Shown here piece by piece: positions 50,720 to 59,354 of a DNA stretch of 64,000 bases (the stretch's first letter is position 1; every line of letters starts with the position of its first letter). The notes under the pieces are model-generated. The model searched no databases and was not told where the DNA came from. It saw only the letters and a program-made list of their open reading frames with translations. Source of the DNA: Pedobacter panaciterrae (GTDB taxonomy: Bacteria; Bacteroidota; Bacteroidia; Sphingobacteriales; Sphingobacteriaceae); NCBI RefSeq assembly GCF_001636695.1, contig NZ_LGEL01000009.1, positions 62,001 through 126,000 on the forward strand, written 5' to 3'. The position numbers and the translations under genes are program-made.

Positions 50720-52228
50720 CTATCTAATCTTAAAGGTGGTTAAAACTGCCCCATGATCCGAAGGGTAGGCTACTTTATGTGTTTCAATTACATCCGATGT
50801 TAATGGGATCAGGTCATTTCCCTTGTAATAAATATAGTCAATTCTATCTTTAAAAGCACTAGGATGCATTGGGCTCCAGGTAATGCCTCGATTTTTTAAA
50901 GGATCTGGATGCAATGTGCGATAAGAATCTTTAAATCCGGCTTTCTCCATTAAAATTCCGCTTGGAAAAGGTATAACATAGCCTTTGTTCAAATGACGGG
51001 TTGCTTCTGTCCAGTCCAGATGAGAGCCGGTATTAAAGTCGCCACAAAAAATAACAGGTAGCCCTTCCTTGAAATCTCCCTTCATCACATTGAGAATCTG
51101 TTCCAGTTTTTCAGCGTTTACTGTTTGTTGTTTATTCACCCATGTGGCACTGTCTATATCCACATTTTTTTCCAGGTCGTCCCAGTAATCAAACGGAAAA
51201 TTTAGCCAGTTTGCCACAAACAATAGCTGTTTTTTCGGCCCCAGATTAATATGTGCACCACCATTGTAAAAAGGATGTTCACCAGTAATAGTCTCCTCAA
51301 TAGGAAAACGGCTCATGATGGAAAGATTGCTGCTGCGTAGGTAAAAGTAATAGCCCAGTGCATCTGCAATACGGGCGCCTGAGCCGTAGGTTTCCTGCAT
51401 CGAAATGATGTCTGCTCCAGATTCTTTAATGATTTCAGCAATCCGCATTGGTCCCACGAACTTACCGGTCTCATTTCCTCCGTGATAGATGTTGTAATTC
51501 ATTACCTTAATCTGTGCAGGGGGCTGGTCGTTGATATTTTTTATAGTTTTGCCATATGGAATCTGATAAGATTTTAGCACTTCTCCGGCGTTAAGAACGC
51601 CATCAGATAACTCAAACTCATCGATCATTCCATTAAAGGTTTCCCATTCTCCCAGATCACCTTTTTCAGTACCGCCTATTGTTAGTTCTGATTGTTTCGT
51701 CAACAGCTCATTCAACTCCGGGGTATAATAAATGGCTACATTCTTTCCATCGTAGTAGAAACGTGCTTCTTTTTTTAGATTGTTGAAAGTAAAAACAAGT
51801 TGGTGCCACTTGCCGTCATTTATAGGTTGACGTTGTAACGTAGGTCGGTAATCATATTTGTTTTTGTCAGTATACGCACTCCAGTACCATGCGCCTCCAG
51901 GTTGTTTTCCGAGCTCCCAAACTGTTTTGCTGCTGTCTGCTTTGTTATTCCTCACAGTTAAAAAGGTATAAAGCTCATCGTCGAAAGATGCGGCCTTAGT
52001 CCAGATGGAAAGGGAAAAAGATTCTGAGACAGGGGCAACCGATAGTGTCCGCTTCAGAGATTTTCTTTTTGACGCGCCTGCGCTCAGGTTCAGCGCTTTA
52101 CCTTTAACTCCGGATGCGCTTTCGTAAGTGCCGATCTCATCAAAGTGTTCTGTAAGGAGCACCCGATTTTGAGCATATATTGCCGAGAAGCTAAATGCTA
52201 AAGCAAAAACTAACGTTGTTCTTTTCAT
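50720..52228 (-). CDS. LamG-like plus endonuclease/exonuclease/phosphatase domain protein, exported
   Basis: A 502-residue secreted protein (signal peptide ending FSAIYAQ). Residues about 25-215 form a concanavalin/LamG jelly roll (FSLSIWTKAASFDDELYTFL; DGKWHQLVFTFNNL; FNGMIDEFELSDGVLNAGEV). Residues about 240-500 form an endonuclease/exonuclease/phosphatase domain: IKVMNYNIYHG, DIISMQETYG, PVIFCGDFNTGSHLDW and the final PSDHGAVLTTFKI, i.e. Asn, Glu, Asp-x-Asn and Asp-His catalytic residues all present. It could be a nuclease, sphingomyelinase-like or sugar-phosphate phosphatase. I use the ATG at 52228 over 52279. It is the only gene between two direct copies of a tRNA-Asn locus. Confidence 0.88.
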   Translation of the reverse strand: MKRTTLVFALAFSFSAIYAQNRVLLTEHFDEIGTYESASGVKGKALNLSAGASKRKSLKRTLSVAPVSESFSLSIWTKAASFDDELYTFLTVRNNKADSSKTVWELGKQPGGAWYWSAYTDKNKYDYRPTLQRQPINDGKWHQLVFTFNNLKKEARFYYDGKNVAIYYTPELNELLTKQSELTIGGTEKGDLGEWETFNGMIDEFELSDGVLNAGEVLKSYQIPYGKTIKNINDQPPAQIKVMNYNIYHGGNETGKFVGPMRIAEIIKESGADIISMQETYGSGARIADALGYYFYLRSSNLSIMSRFPIEETITGEHPFYNGGAHINLGPKKQLLFVANWLNFPFDYWDDLEKNVDIDSATWVNKQQTVNAEKLEQILNVMKGDFKEGLPVIFCGDFNTGSHLDWTEATRHLNKGYVIPFPSGILMEKAGFKDSYRTLHPDPLKNRGITWSPMHPSAFKDRIDYIYYKGNDLIPLTSDVIETHKVAYPSDHGAVLTTFKIR

Positions 52229-52386
52229 AAATTCAGAAATCATGTTGGTAATACAAGTACAGGGCTTATTTGCAAACATAATAAAACTGTGTGGAGCCTG
52301 AAAACCTTATTTCGAAGGACTTTTTTCTTAATTAAACACCCATGAATAAATTTGTACTTCTAATATTGTATGATATAATTAAAATT

Positions 52387-52463
52387 CCTAATATTGCATT
52401 CCCAAAACGAATAAGGTTATACGTCTTTAAGGACAAATTAGAAGCGTTTTTGGAAGACCAGAC
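52387..52463 (+). promoter_or_regulatory. Leader of tRNA-Asn copy 2
   Basis: Duplicates 50481-50558: CCTAATATTGCATTCCCAAA at the start and AGAAGCGTTTTTGGAAGACC at the end, one T shorter. Together with the tRNA, about 150 bases are repeated. Confidence 0.55.
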
Positions 52464-52537
52464 TCCTTCTTAGCTCAGCTGGTTAGAGCATCTGACTGTT
52501 AATCAGAGGGTCGCTGGTTCGAGCCCAGCAGAGGGAG
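52464..52537 (+). tRNA. tRNA-Asn (GTT), copy 2
   Basis: Identical in all 74 bases to the tRNA at 50559, with anticodon GTT and no encoded CCA. Sequence after the gene is different from copy 1. Confidence 0.97.
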
Positions 52538-52565
52538 CAAAGATTTTCAAGTCTGAAAATCACAT

Positions 52566-52602
52566 AAAAACCCCATTTCTAGTTAATAGGATGGGGTTTT
52601 TT
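52566..52602 (+). terminator. Terminator after tRNA-Asn copy 2
   Basis: AAAAACCCCAT (52566-52576) and ATGGGGTTTTTT (52591-52602) form the stem. It is unrelated in sequence to the terminator of copy 1. Confidence 0.8.
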
Positions 52603-52746
52603 ATTTTCAATTGCCATTTTTCACCGAGTTCAACAACAAAAATTGCTGAACTTAACGAAAATCCGTAACATGGGGATAGGGGATAAAGACATGCTGAAAG
52701 CAGATACCTTTTAAGGTCAGTACTGCTTATGAATACTGAATGGCAA

Positions 52747-53802
52747 CTACTGGTTCTTTTTAAAAAGTCCTGCCTTTATGTTCAAACCCATCGAACCTTC
52801 CGCTAATTGCAGGTAATTGCGTTTACTCTGATCTTTTTCAATTTTTACAGTTCCGGTAGTTTGTACGTTTTTCATTTCCAGAAAATCTGTTGAAGTTGCA
52901 TCATTGCCGCTTAACGGGCCACTTCCATATCCTGCTAAATTGGTATTGTCAGCAAAAATGCAATCAGAAGCTTTGTATCGGCGTATACTTCCTTTTTCTC
53001 TTATCCATACTGTACTACTGTTTGCTATTATGTTATTGTGAAAATCGAAATCATCTCCATTCGTACTTTGTGTAGTCCAAACACCACTGAAATAACAGCC
53101 ATATACCAGCGAATAACGCATGGCATTACGGCTACCAGTCCCTCCATCAGTTTGCCAAAAAACAACTGGGTTTTTGCAGTTAAAGAAAACACAATGGTCG
53201 ATAACCAGGCCATAACCATTGGCGATAACCCCCACATGCAACGGCAATACATCGACATCCCCGGCAAATAGGCATTGTGTTACCAGCAGATCGTCTAAAC
53301 TTTTTCCATTACGCCATATTGGATAGGAACGACGTAGATTATTTCCATCTATATAAGAGTAATCTGGACTGCCGGTAAATCTTAGGCCTTCAATGGTCAC
53401 ATGACTAACCTCTGGCTGTATACCTTTCGCTTCTTCTCCGCCAATGCCTGGTACAAGCGGCACTGCTGTTACTATAACAGGCATTTTTTGAGGAGTCCAG
53501 TCTGCATCGTCAGGCATAACATCCGCACGAATGACAAGACGGTTTTTAAGGGTATATTTGTCATTGGTGAATACAACGGTTTGGGTTAATAGGTGTACAC
53601 CTTCTGAAAGGATGATTATAGTTGCTCCCGGCTCTTTGTTTAAGTTTACGCGCTTTGCTGCCTCAATAATTGTTTTTAACGGACGTGCCTTTATTCCGGA
53701 ATTTGTATCATTACCAGTTTGGGGATTAACATATAATTGTTCTGCCTGTACAAACAGTACGCTCATTATGAACAATAGAAGACTAAATATGTATTTTATC
53801 AT
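52747..53802 (-). CDS. Right-handed parallel beta-helix protein, exported
   Basis: A 351-residue protein with a signal peptide (cut after FVQA). It opens with EQLYVNPQTGNDTNSGIKAR and PLKTIIEAAKRVN, the usual start of pectate-lyase-like or DUF1565-type beta-helices on polysaccharide-active proteins. Repeating strands follow (VTIEGLRFTGSPDYSYIDG; LVIDHCVFFNCKNPVVFW; RYSLVYGCYFSGVWTTQ; FDFHNNIIANSSTVWI). No catalytic residues can be named safely. It runs in the same direction as the AraC gene 70 bases upstream, which may regulate it. It could bind or cleave a polysaccharide; no carbohydrate locus surrounds it. Confidence 0.8.
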   Translation of the reverse strand: MIKYIFSLLLFIMSVLFVQAEQLYVNPQTGNDTNSGIKARPLKTIIEAAKRVNLNKEPGATIIILSEGVHLLTQTVVFTNDKYTLKNRLVIRADVMPDDADWTPQKMPVIVTAVPLVPGIGGEEAKGIQPEVSHVTIEGLRFTGSPDYSYIDGNNLRRSYPIWRNGKSLDDLLVTQCLFAGDVDVLPLHVGVIANGYGLVIDHCVFFNCKNPVVFWQTDGGTGSRNAMRYSLVYGCYFSGVWTTQSTNGDDFDFHNNIIANSSTVWIREKGSIRRYKASDCIFADNTNLAGYGSGPLSGNDATSTDFLEMKNVQTTGTVKIEKDQSKRNYLQLAEGSMGLNIKAGLFKKNQ

Positions 53803-53872
53803 GTTCTTTTTTCTGTAAAATTAGAACATGCTTATCTTATTAAGATGGTCATTTTATGTTTAAAATGGTCAC

Positions 53873-54739
53873 TTAAATCTTCCTTCGGTATTGTTGAGGT
53901 GTGGTGCCGGTAAATTTTTTAAAGAAACGGTTGAAATTAGATGGATCTGAAAAGCCAAACTCGTAGGAAATCTCTTTTGAGGATTTGTTTTGATAAAGTT
54001 GTTTCTTTATTTCTGAAATCAGCTTATAATGAATCATTTGCTGAGCTGATAATCCGCTAAATTGCCTGCAAATTTTATTGAGGAATCCCGAGCTGACATT
54101 CAGCATTTTTGTATAGGCTTCAACACTCTGGTCATTCACAAATCTCTTTTCCAGCAAAGATCGGAACCTGTAAAAATCCGGATGGACATAGGTGTCTCTT
54201 TGAACATTGTAAACACCCGCATAATATCGATTGAGCAGTACGAGCAATTGATATAAAAGTGACCTGATCAAATGATTGCTATCGTTCTGAAGCTGCCCGA
54301 ACTCCCCCTCTATTCCATATAAAAGCTCCAGACATTTTACAAATGGCATCTCGGACAGCTGCATGTCATTTGGACGTGAATATTGATGGAAATATTGAAA
54401 CCGATATAAGAATAGTTCGTCCGAAAAAAAAAGATGGAGAAAGTCTTTTTCAAAGAACAGTACATAGCCACTTACCTTCTGCTCAATTTTCCAACAACGC
54501 ACCTGTCCGGGACTGGTGAAAATGATCGTTCGTGGGGTTATTACTGTCTTATTTTCATCCAATGTAAAAGTGCCCGCTCCCTCTTCGATGAAAATAATTT
54601 CGTAAAAACTAAGTTGATGTAGCGTACTATCTAATACATAATGATTCAATGTTTCGATACGTCCAATATCCAATAACAGCTCCGAACCATATTTATATGG
54701 GAGAAAATGATAAGTTTTAATTTTCGGGACTGAAGCCAT
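53873..54739 (-). CDS. AraC family transcriptional regulator
   Basis: A 288-residue regulator. The N-terminal cupin-like sensing domain contains HQLSFYEIIFIEEGAGTFTL and IIFTSPGQVRCWKIE. The C-terminal double HTH spans about 190-288: VEAYTKMLNVSSGFLNKICR, FSGLSAQQMIHYKLISEIKK, ISYEFGFSDPSNFNRFFKKF and TGTTPQQYRRK, the last two being the AraC signature. The sensed compound is unknown. The gene and its 3' flank were copied to 55757-56068, where the copy has decayed. It precedes the beta-helix gene in the same orientation. Confidence 0.9.
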   Translation of the reverse strand: MASVPKIKTYHFLPYKYGSELLLDIGRIETLNHYVLDSTLHQLSFYEIIFIEEGAGTFTLDENKTVITPRTIIFTSPGQVRCWKIEQKVSGYVLFFEKDFLHLFFSDELFLYRFQYFHQYSRPNDMQLSEMPFVKCLELLYGIEGEFGQLQNDSNHLIRSLLYQLLVLLNRYYAGVYNVQRDTYVHPDFYRFRSLLEKRFVNDQSVEAYTKMLNVSSGFLNKICRQFSGLSAQQMIHYKLISEIKKQLYQNKSSKEISYEFGFSDPSNFNRFFKKFTGTTPQQYRRKI

Positions 54740-54877
54740 TTCTTTTTACAATTTCTTCTCGCTCTAAAGTTAAGTTAAAAATGCAATTTCCCTTCATATA
54801 CATTATTGGCAACACAGTACACGCACCATTCAACGATGCAGCAAGAGCCGAATTTGTGTTGATCCTGCTCAAATCGT

Positions 54878-55753
54878 TTACTTATTTGCAAGCTTTAGGC
54901 CTTGCTGTTTTAAATAGCAGGATGGAGAAAGTTGCATGATTTTTTTGAAATTTCTGTTAAAAGATGCTTTTGAATTAAACCCGCATTCAAAAGCAACAGC
55001 TAGCATGGTGAAATTTCTATTTTCTGGCAGAAGTATTATTTTTTTAAACTCGTTAACTCTGTACTCGTTTATATAATCAGAAAAGATTTTATGCTCAATG
55101 GTGTTTATAACTTCAGATAAAAGATTGGGATGGATAGACAGGCGCTTGGCAAGTACGGCAATAGTTAACTCAGCATCTTTGTACAGTTTTTCTTTCTGCA
55201 TCACACTATCAAGTTCTGAATGTATTTTTTTAGCCTTATCATCTATTAGGGTAGATCTTTTGTACTTTACTTTTACAAATTCTTTTTCAATGATTGACAT
55301 ATTGTCCATTTGCACAGATTTACTTTTTTTATTCAGGTAAATATATCTCGCAAGAATGTAAATGAAAGAAATAGGAAGGCCCACAGCTGAGACATATAAA
55401 AACATATAACAGTAGTTTATAAATGATAGCTTTATCGTGCTTAAAAACAACGAATTGTACAGATAAGATAGGGTAGAAGTCAAAAATAATATCAACGATA
55501 TCTTTGCCAATTCTAAACCAATTGTCCATTTTTTTTTACACTTGGCAATTAATATGCTGACACTACAAAATGAAACAGTAGCTATAATCGCATATGGAAA
55601 CAGCATTAAATACTTGTAAGCATGTTCAAATTGATTGGTTCCAAACGGTTGATAAATGATTAAAAAAAGATAAAACAATCCTCCTGTAATGGAAGATGTA
55701 ATCGTAATTTCTTTACTTGTTTCGTTGTTGGGATAAAGTTTGGTTAATATCAT
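54878..55753 (-). CDS. Membrane-anchored AraC-type HTH regulator
   Basis: A 291-residue protein. The N-terminal half holds about four transmembrane helices (ITGGLFYLFLIIYQPFG; LMLFPYAIIATVSFCSVSIL; LISLILFLTSTLSYLYNSL-like; NYCYMFLYVSAVGLPISFIY). A linker and a C-terminal AraC HTH follow: ELTIAVLAKRLSIHPNLLSE, FTMLAVAFECGFNSKASFNR, FKKIMQLSPSCYLKQ. This layout, membrane sensor plus AraC HTH, is a known Bacteroidota type related to proteins with a phosphorelay-free input. The signal is unknown. It lies between the intact AraC gene and its decayed copy and its start codon is 4 bases from the copy's edge. Confidence 0.83.
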   Translation of the reverse strand: MILTKLYPNNETSKEITITSSITGGLFYLFLIIYQPFGTNQFEHAYKYLMLFPYAIIATVSFCSVSILIAKCKKKWTIGLELAKISLILFLTSTLSYLYNSLFLSTIKLSFINYCYMFLYVSAVGLPISFIYILARYIYLNKKSKSVQMDNMSIIEKEFVKVKYKRSTLIDDKAKKIHSELDSVMQKEKLYKDAELTIAVLAKRLSIHPNLLSEVINTIEHKIFSDYINEYRVNEFKKIILLPENRNFTMLAVAFECGFNSKASFNRNFKKIMQLSPSCYLKQQGLKLANK

Positions 55754-55756
55754 TGC

Positions 55757-56068
55757 TTCTGTAAAATTAGAGCATGCTTATCTTATTTAAATGGTCATTT
55801 TATCTTTAAAATGGTCATTTAAAACCTTCTTGGAGTACCTGTAAGCTTTTTAAAGAAACATATAGGCTTCACCACTCTGGTCAGTCACAAATTTCTTTTC
55901 CAGTAAAGACCGAAACCTATAAAAATCTGAATGGGCATAGGTATCTCTTTGAACGTTGTAGGCACCGCATAATATCAATTGAGAATTGCAATACGCCCAA
56001 TATCCAATAACAGTTCCGAATCATACCTATATGGGAGAAAATAATGTGTTTTAATTTTTGGGATTTTT
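55757..56068 (-). pseudogene. Decayed partial copy of the 53873 AraC gene
   Basis: About 310 bases line up in order with the AraC gene and its downstream flank. TTCTGTAAAATTAGAGCATG matches 53811 onward with one change. Then come the stop region, a jump over most of the second HTH, TATAGGCTTCACCACTCTGG and GTCACAAATTTCTTTTCCAG (matching about 54112-54160), AATATCAATTGAG, a second jump, and CCAATATCCAATAACAGTTC to ATATGGGAGAAA (matching about 54663-54710). Two large internal deletions and many substitutions leave no usable frame. Confidence 0.8.
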
Positions 56069-56182
56069 AAATAGAAATTGGTCTCAATTTATATAATGAG
56101 ACGATTGAGCCAACTTATCTACAGTTCTTTGGACATAAAAAAACAATTATCTACATAATTTTAATACATAACATAAAACAAC

Positions 56183-56668
56183 ATGAAAAACAAAAACAGC
56201 ATTATTTTTAGTCTTTTTTTAGTAATAACAATTAGTATTTCGCTTTTTGGATGTGGCAAAAAAGACCCAAAACCAGAGAATGGCAATAAAATTTCAATGA
56301 AAATGACCGTTACAGTAACAGGGGCCGATCAAAACGACCAGGTAGATTTTCAAGTAAGTGCCGGGAACCATGATGCCAGCCAGTACGGAGCACCTGTTTG
56401 GAAAATGAATGGCACGTCGCAAGGTAATCAACACAGTATAATAGTAGATGAGCAAAGTTTTATAGGTACCACAAAAACTTATGTGTTCGAAACCGTAAAA
56501 CCATTTGATTTTGGGGAATTGAACTTTAGTATTTCTAATTTCGATGGTGGCCCGATAACTACTAGCTATAAAACTGAAGTAAACGGTAATATTGAAACAA
56601 ATGTGGAAAATCTAGTGCTTTCAGCTGGGCAATCGTATAACAAAAAATTCACATATACAGCAAAATGA
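56183..56668 (+). CDS. Hypothetical lipoprotein
   Basis: A 161-residue exported protein with a lipobox LFGC (Cys24) followed by GKKDPKPENGNK, typical of a surface-sorted or periplasmic Bacteroidota lipoprotein. The mature part is all beta: SMKMTVTVTGADQNDQVDFQ, APVWKMNGTSQGNQHSIIVD, KTYVFETVKPFDFGELNFSI, FTYTAK at the end. No family recognised. It has its own start after a long AT-rich gap and is followed by the MITE-like element. Function unknown. Confidence 0.7.
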   Translation: MKNKNSIIFSLFLVITISISLFGCGKKDPKPENGNKISMKMTVTVTGADQNDQVDFQVSAGNHDASQYGAPVWKMNGTSQGNQHSIIVDEQSFIGTTKTYVFETVKPFDFGELNFSISNFDGGPITTSYKTEVNGNIETNVENLVLSAGQSYNKKFTYTAK

Positions 56669-56791
56669 GATTTTTTAGCTAAATCCAAGTTTTATTTCGA
56701 TAATTATCTGGACCAGATCAAGGTGTAGGATCAGCGCAATTACCTGATAAAATCTAATTCTGGTTTTAGAAATGCTGTTGAAAGGTGAGCC

Positions 56792-56970
56792 AAAGAGGGT
56801 GTCCAAAAAGGTAAGATCGTCATCTCGACGATAGGAGAGATCTCTTGATCGCGAAGTATCTGCTAGGTAATTGGCATAAACAAGAGATTTCTCCTATCGT
56901 CGAGATGACGAAATGAGCGATATAATGATGTCATTAGTACGGCGATCTTACCTTTTTGGACACCCTCTTT
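56792..56970. mobile_element. MITE-like element with nested REP hairpin (copy 5)
   Basis: Outer perfect 28-bp terminal inverted repeats (56792-56819 and 56943-56970) begin AAAGAGGGTGTCCAAAAAGG. Inside them lie the dispersed hairpin arms 56818-56847 and 56881-56910, with one mismatch (GATTTCTCC), around a 33-base loop. The total of 179 bases has no coding capacity, which fits a miniature transposable element into which, or from which, the hairpin derived. No obvious target-site duplication is seen. It fills most of the 339-bp gap between the lipoprotein and GNAT genes. Confidence 0.75.
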
Positions 56971-57007
56971 TTTATGCCCACAACTTTTAATAATGAAAAT
57001 GGCCCTT

Positions 57008-57532
57008 TTAAACGTCTCTACTTTGCAAGTCAATTTCGAAGAGACAGCAATTCGGTTCCTTTTGGTAATGAGGCGGTAAGTTTACCGTATCAGTCAATTT
57101 AACCATTCCTAAAAAATCAAATCCTGCCGATGTGTAATGTTTTATAAGCTTTGTATTATCACCCAGTGTGTCTAAACGTACAAATCGTTTACCTAGTTGT
57201 CTTGCATATTGTTTTGACCATTCCCCAATTTTCTCAATGTATCTGTTCCCACGCAATGTTGGGTTTGTGCATATTCGATGAACGTAAATAGCATCATTAT
57301 TGTCTTTCTTACCCCAGATCTCCTTGTCTTCAAAAGTAATAGCCCAATTGCAAGCTATTAAGTTACCTTCGACTATTTTCCATTGTCGATTTTCATTTAT
57401 TTCATTTTCAATAAAAGAGTTTTCAAAAGTTGGCCAGACTACCATCTCTCTCTGAATTTGCAAATTCCTTGCCGCTTCATAGAGCGATAAGATTTCAACT
57501 ACATCAGTTATCAAACAATTCTTAATCTCCAT
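57008..57532 (-). CDS. GNAT family N-acetyltransferase
   Basis: A 174-residue acetyl-CoA-dependent transferase. The GNAT core is visible: the N-terminal strand-helix (NCLITDVVEILSLYEAARNL), IVEGNLIACNWAITFEDK, the strand before the acetyl-CoA loop AIYVHRICTNPTLRGNRYIE (R/Q-x-x-G-x type, RGNRYIEKIG) and the C-terminal RLDTLGDNTKLIKHYTSAGF, then DFLGM. The acceptor is unknown; resistance, protein or metabolite modification are all possible. Single gene on the minus strand. Confidence 0.83.
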   Translation of the reverse strand: MEIKNCLITDVVEILSLYEAARNLQIQREMVVWPTFENSFIENEINENRQWKIVEGNLIACNWAITFEDKEIWGKKDNNDAIYVHRICTNPTLRGNRYIEKIGEWSKQYARQLGKRFVRLDTLGDNTKLIKHYTSAGFDFLGMVKLTDTVNLPPHYQKEPNCCLFEIDLQSRDV

Positions 57533-57700
57533 GTTCTATATTTTTTGAGACGCAATATCTGTATAAATGGAAGTCCATAAAATCCGAATCATGCTAAATG
57601 TACGTTATGCCAGAATGAATCACACTGATCATTTCTGTATTGCGTAATTTGGTTAAAGAAGCTATAATTTGGTTCGAGAATTGCCCGCTAAGGGCAGAAA

Positions 57701-57731
57701 AGGGCAAACAGAAGAAATTCTCGTTTGCCCT
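57701..57731 (-). terminator. Terminator of the 57758 lipoprotein gene
   Basis: AGGGCAAAC (57701-57709) and GTTTGCCCT (57723-57731) form the stem. On the minus strand it is followed by TTTTCT. An alternative pairing CGAGAATT/AATTCTCG overlaps it. Confidence 0.6.
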
Positions 57732-57757
57732 CTATTATTTCAATCCAAATCAACACA

Positions 57758-58930
57758 TCAGTGTTTAAATGGCGGTTTTTTTGTTACATAAATTTTCTCG
57801 AATAGTTGTTTGTTGATGTCTTCGTCATTAGAAAACAACAATCTGATCTGGTAGTCTGGATTTTTTATTTCGAGATAATCGGAAAATTTAATCTCATCGT
57901 AGTCTACAATTTGATCCTTACCAATAAGCTTAATCACATCTGATTTTCTAGAAAAAGGCTTTATTCCATTTTGGAATGAAACAATTACGCTGTTAAAATC
58001 ATCAATGTAATAACCTTCTAAAATATTGACTTCCTGATTTTCGTCGCCACCTTTATTCAATGTAAAATGCAGAAAAAGATTGTTCGTATAGTTTTCATAA
58101 GTTACTTGTGGATGAGCGTCATCCCATATTAATTTGCGTTCGAAATCTTTATTCAGGTTTGATTTCACAAAACTGCTTTCATTGGATTTTCCCAATATAA
58201 ATGTATTAAGGTTCCAGTTTTTGTCTACTAATAGCGTGGGCTTATTTTTAACATCACCCACTTTTGTGGCATTTTTTATTAGTTCTTTACTGTAGAGATC
58301 ATTATCACAACCTCCAAAATCGATTAGACCATTCATTAAATCCCAATAGCACGTTTTAGATAGATTTGTATTGTTTAAAACAATAAGCCGGTCATAGTCA
58401 GGTGCAAAAAAGATATATTTATGTTCCTTTTTTAAATTCCAGTACAGTCCATTATCTGTGTTTGGATTTTTAGTGCCTTTGCCATATCTGCTTTCAATTT
58501 TCTTTAAAAGTTCCTTCTGCACATTTTTATCACTCGTTAAGATCCTAAAACCATATATCTCTTTATCTGCCTTATAATTAGTTAGGACCGAGTCTAGTTT
58601 TTTATTGTCTTTAAAGGATTCAAAATTAAAATGGCCACCGCCACGTTTGGTAAGACTGTCCGTTTTAAGTGCTTCAGCATTGATCTGAAATAATAATTTC
58701 TGTCCTTTTAGATCTATACCATCGAAACTGTAGTTTGATGCATTTTCTAATTCAATGAATAAGCAATAAGGGTATTCGACTGTTTCTACGCCAATTGTAT
58801 TTTTGGCCTTGAAATTTATGATATCTGTAATTGGTTCTTTAAGAGTTAATTTAGAGAGATCTGTTTTAACTTGACCCTTGCAGGAAAATAGAAACAACGT
58901 AATTAAAAGGAAAAGATATTTAGTGATCAT
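57758..58930 (-). CDS. Hypothetical lipoprotein, 390 residues
   Basis: Lipoprotein signal with lipobox LFSC (Cys17: FLLITLFLFSCKGQV). The body is soluble, mixed alpha/beta and rich in Lys, Asn and Asp, with no domain I recognise (for example LLKKIESRYGKGTKNPNTDN; GLYWNLKKEHKYIFFAPDYD; NKGGDENQEVNILEGYYIDD). The phrase RYGKGTKNPN-x-GLYWNL resembles periplasmic proteins of unknown function in Bacteroidota. Monocistronic, followed by a terminator. It could be involved in surface or metal sensing, but nothing supports a specific role. Confidence 0.7.
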   Translation of the reverse strand: MITKYLFLLITLFLFSCKGQVKTDLSKLTLKEPITDIINFKAKNTIGVETVEYPYCLFIELENASNYSFDGIDLKGQKLLFQINAEALKTDSLTKRGGGHFNFESFKDNKKLDSVLTNYKADKEIYGFRILTSDKNVQKELLKKIESRYGKGTKNPNTDNGLYWNLKKEHKYIFFAPDYDRLIVLNNTNLSKTCYWDLMNGLIDFGGCDNDLYSKELIKNATKVGDVKNKPTLLVDKNWNLNTFILGKSNESSFVKSNLNKDFERKLIWDDAHPQVTYENYTNNLFLHFTLNKGGDENQEVNILEGYYIDDFNSVIVSFQNGIKPFSRKSDVIKLIGKDQIVDYDEIKFSDYLEIKNPDYQIRLLFSNDEDINKQLFEKIYVTKKPPFKH

Positions 58931-59354
58931 AATAGAATTGGTAAGATGTGCTAGTAAATATAGTATCTATCATTTTAAAATCATAAAAAACGCATATTTT
59001 GAGTCATTTGTGTGTTTTCTGTTGTCAAATGCTTTAAAGTGCATCACTACATTTTAACTTTTCGTAAGTTTAGTTCAGGAGTTAAAAACAGTTCTTTGAA
59101 ATAGAAGAGGCCGAGTTAAATAATTGCTGTTCCGGCTATGAAATTTCATGGTACATGGGGTGGTTTCAGATTGAGAAAATACGCCGATTGCACCGTATGT
59201 TATAGTTGGTTTTTGCAATAGTCATAAACCGACCTTCTTCGGGCCTCGTTCGACCAGAGCCGAATAAAAGCAAAGGCAGACCAATAGTAGGGCAGAAGGA
59301 CCGGAAGGTTTCAAAAAGAAACCAAAAATCATGGCTTCTTGTATGGTATAAAAC
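58931..59354. other. 424-bp gap without a supported gene
   Basis: The left 170 bases are AT-rich and would carry the promoter of the 57758 gene. From about 59215 to 59350 the sequence is distinctly more GC- and purine-rich (CGGGCCTCGTTCGACCAGAG; GGACCGGAAGG), with an open plus-strand frame of 60 codons overlapping the end of the next gene. It resembles a fragment of something larger, but I cannot identify it and do not call it a gene. Confidence 0.4.

Noticed and set aside
50559-52537. Prophage or integrative element between the tRNA-Asn copies
   Set aside because: No integrase, excisionase or phage gene lies inside; only one ordinary exported protein gene. Kept only as a duplication finding.
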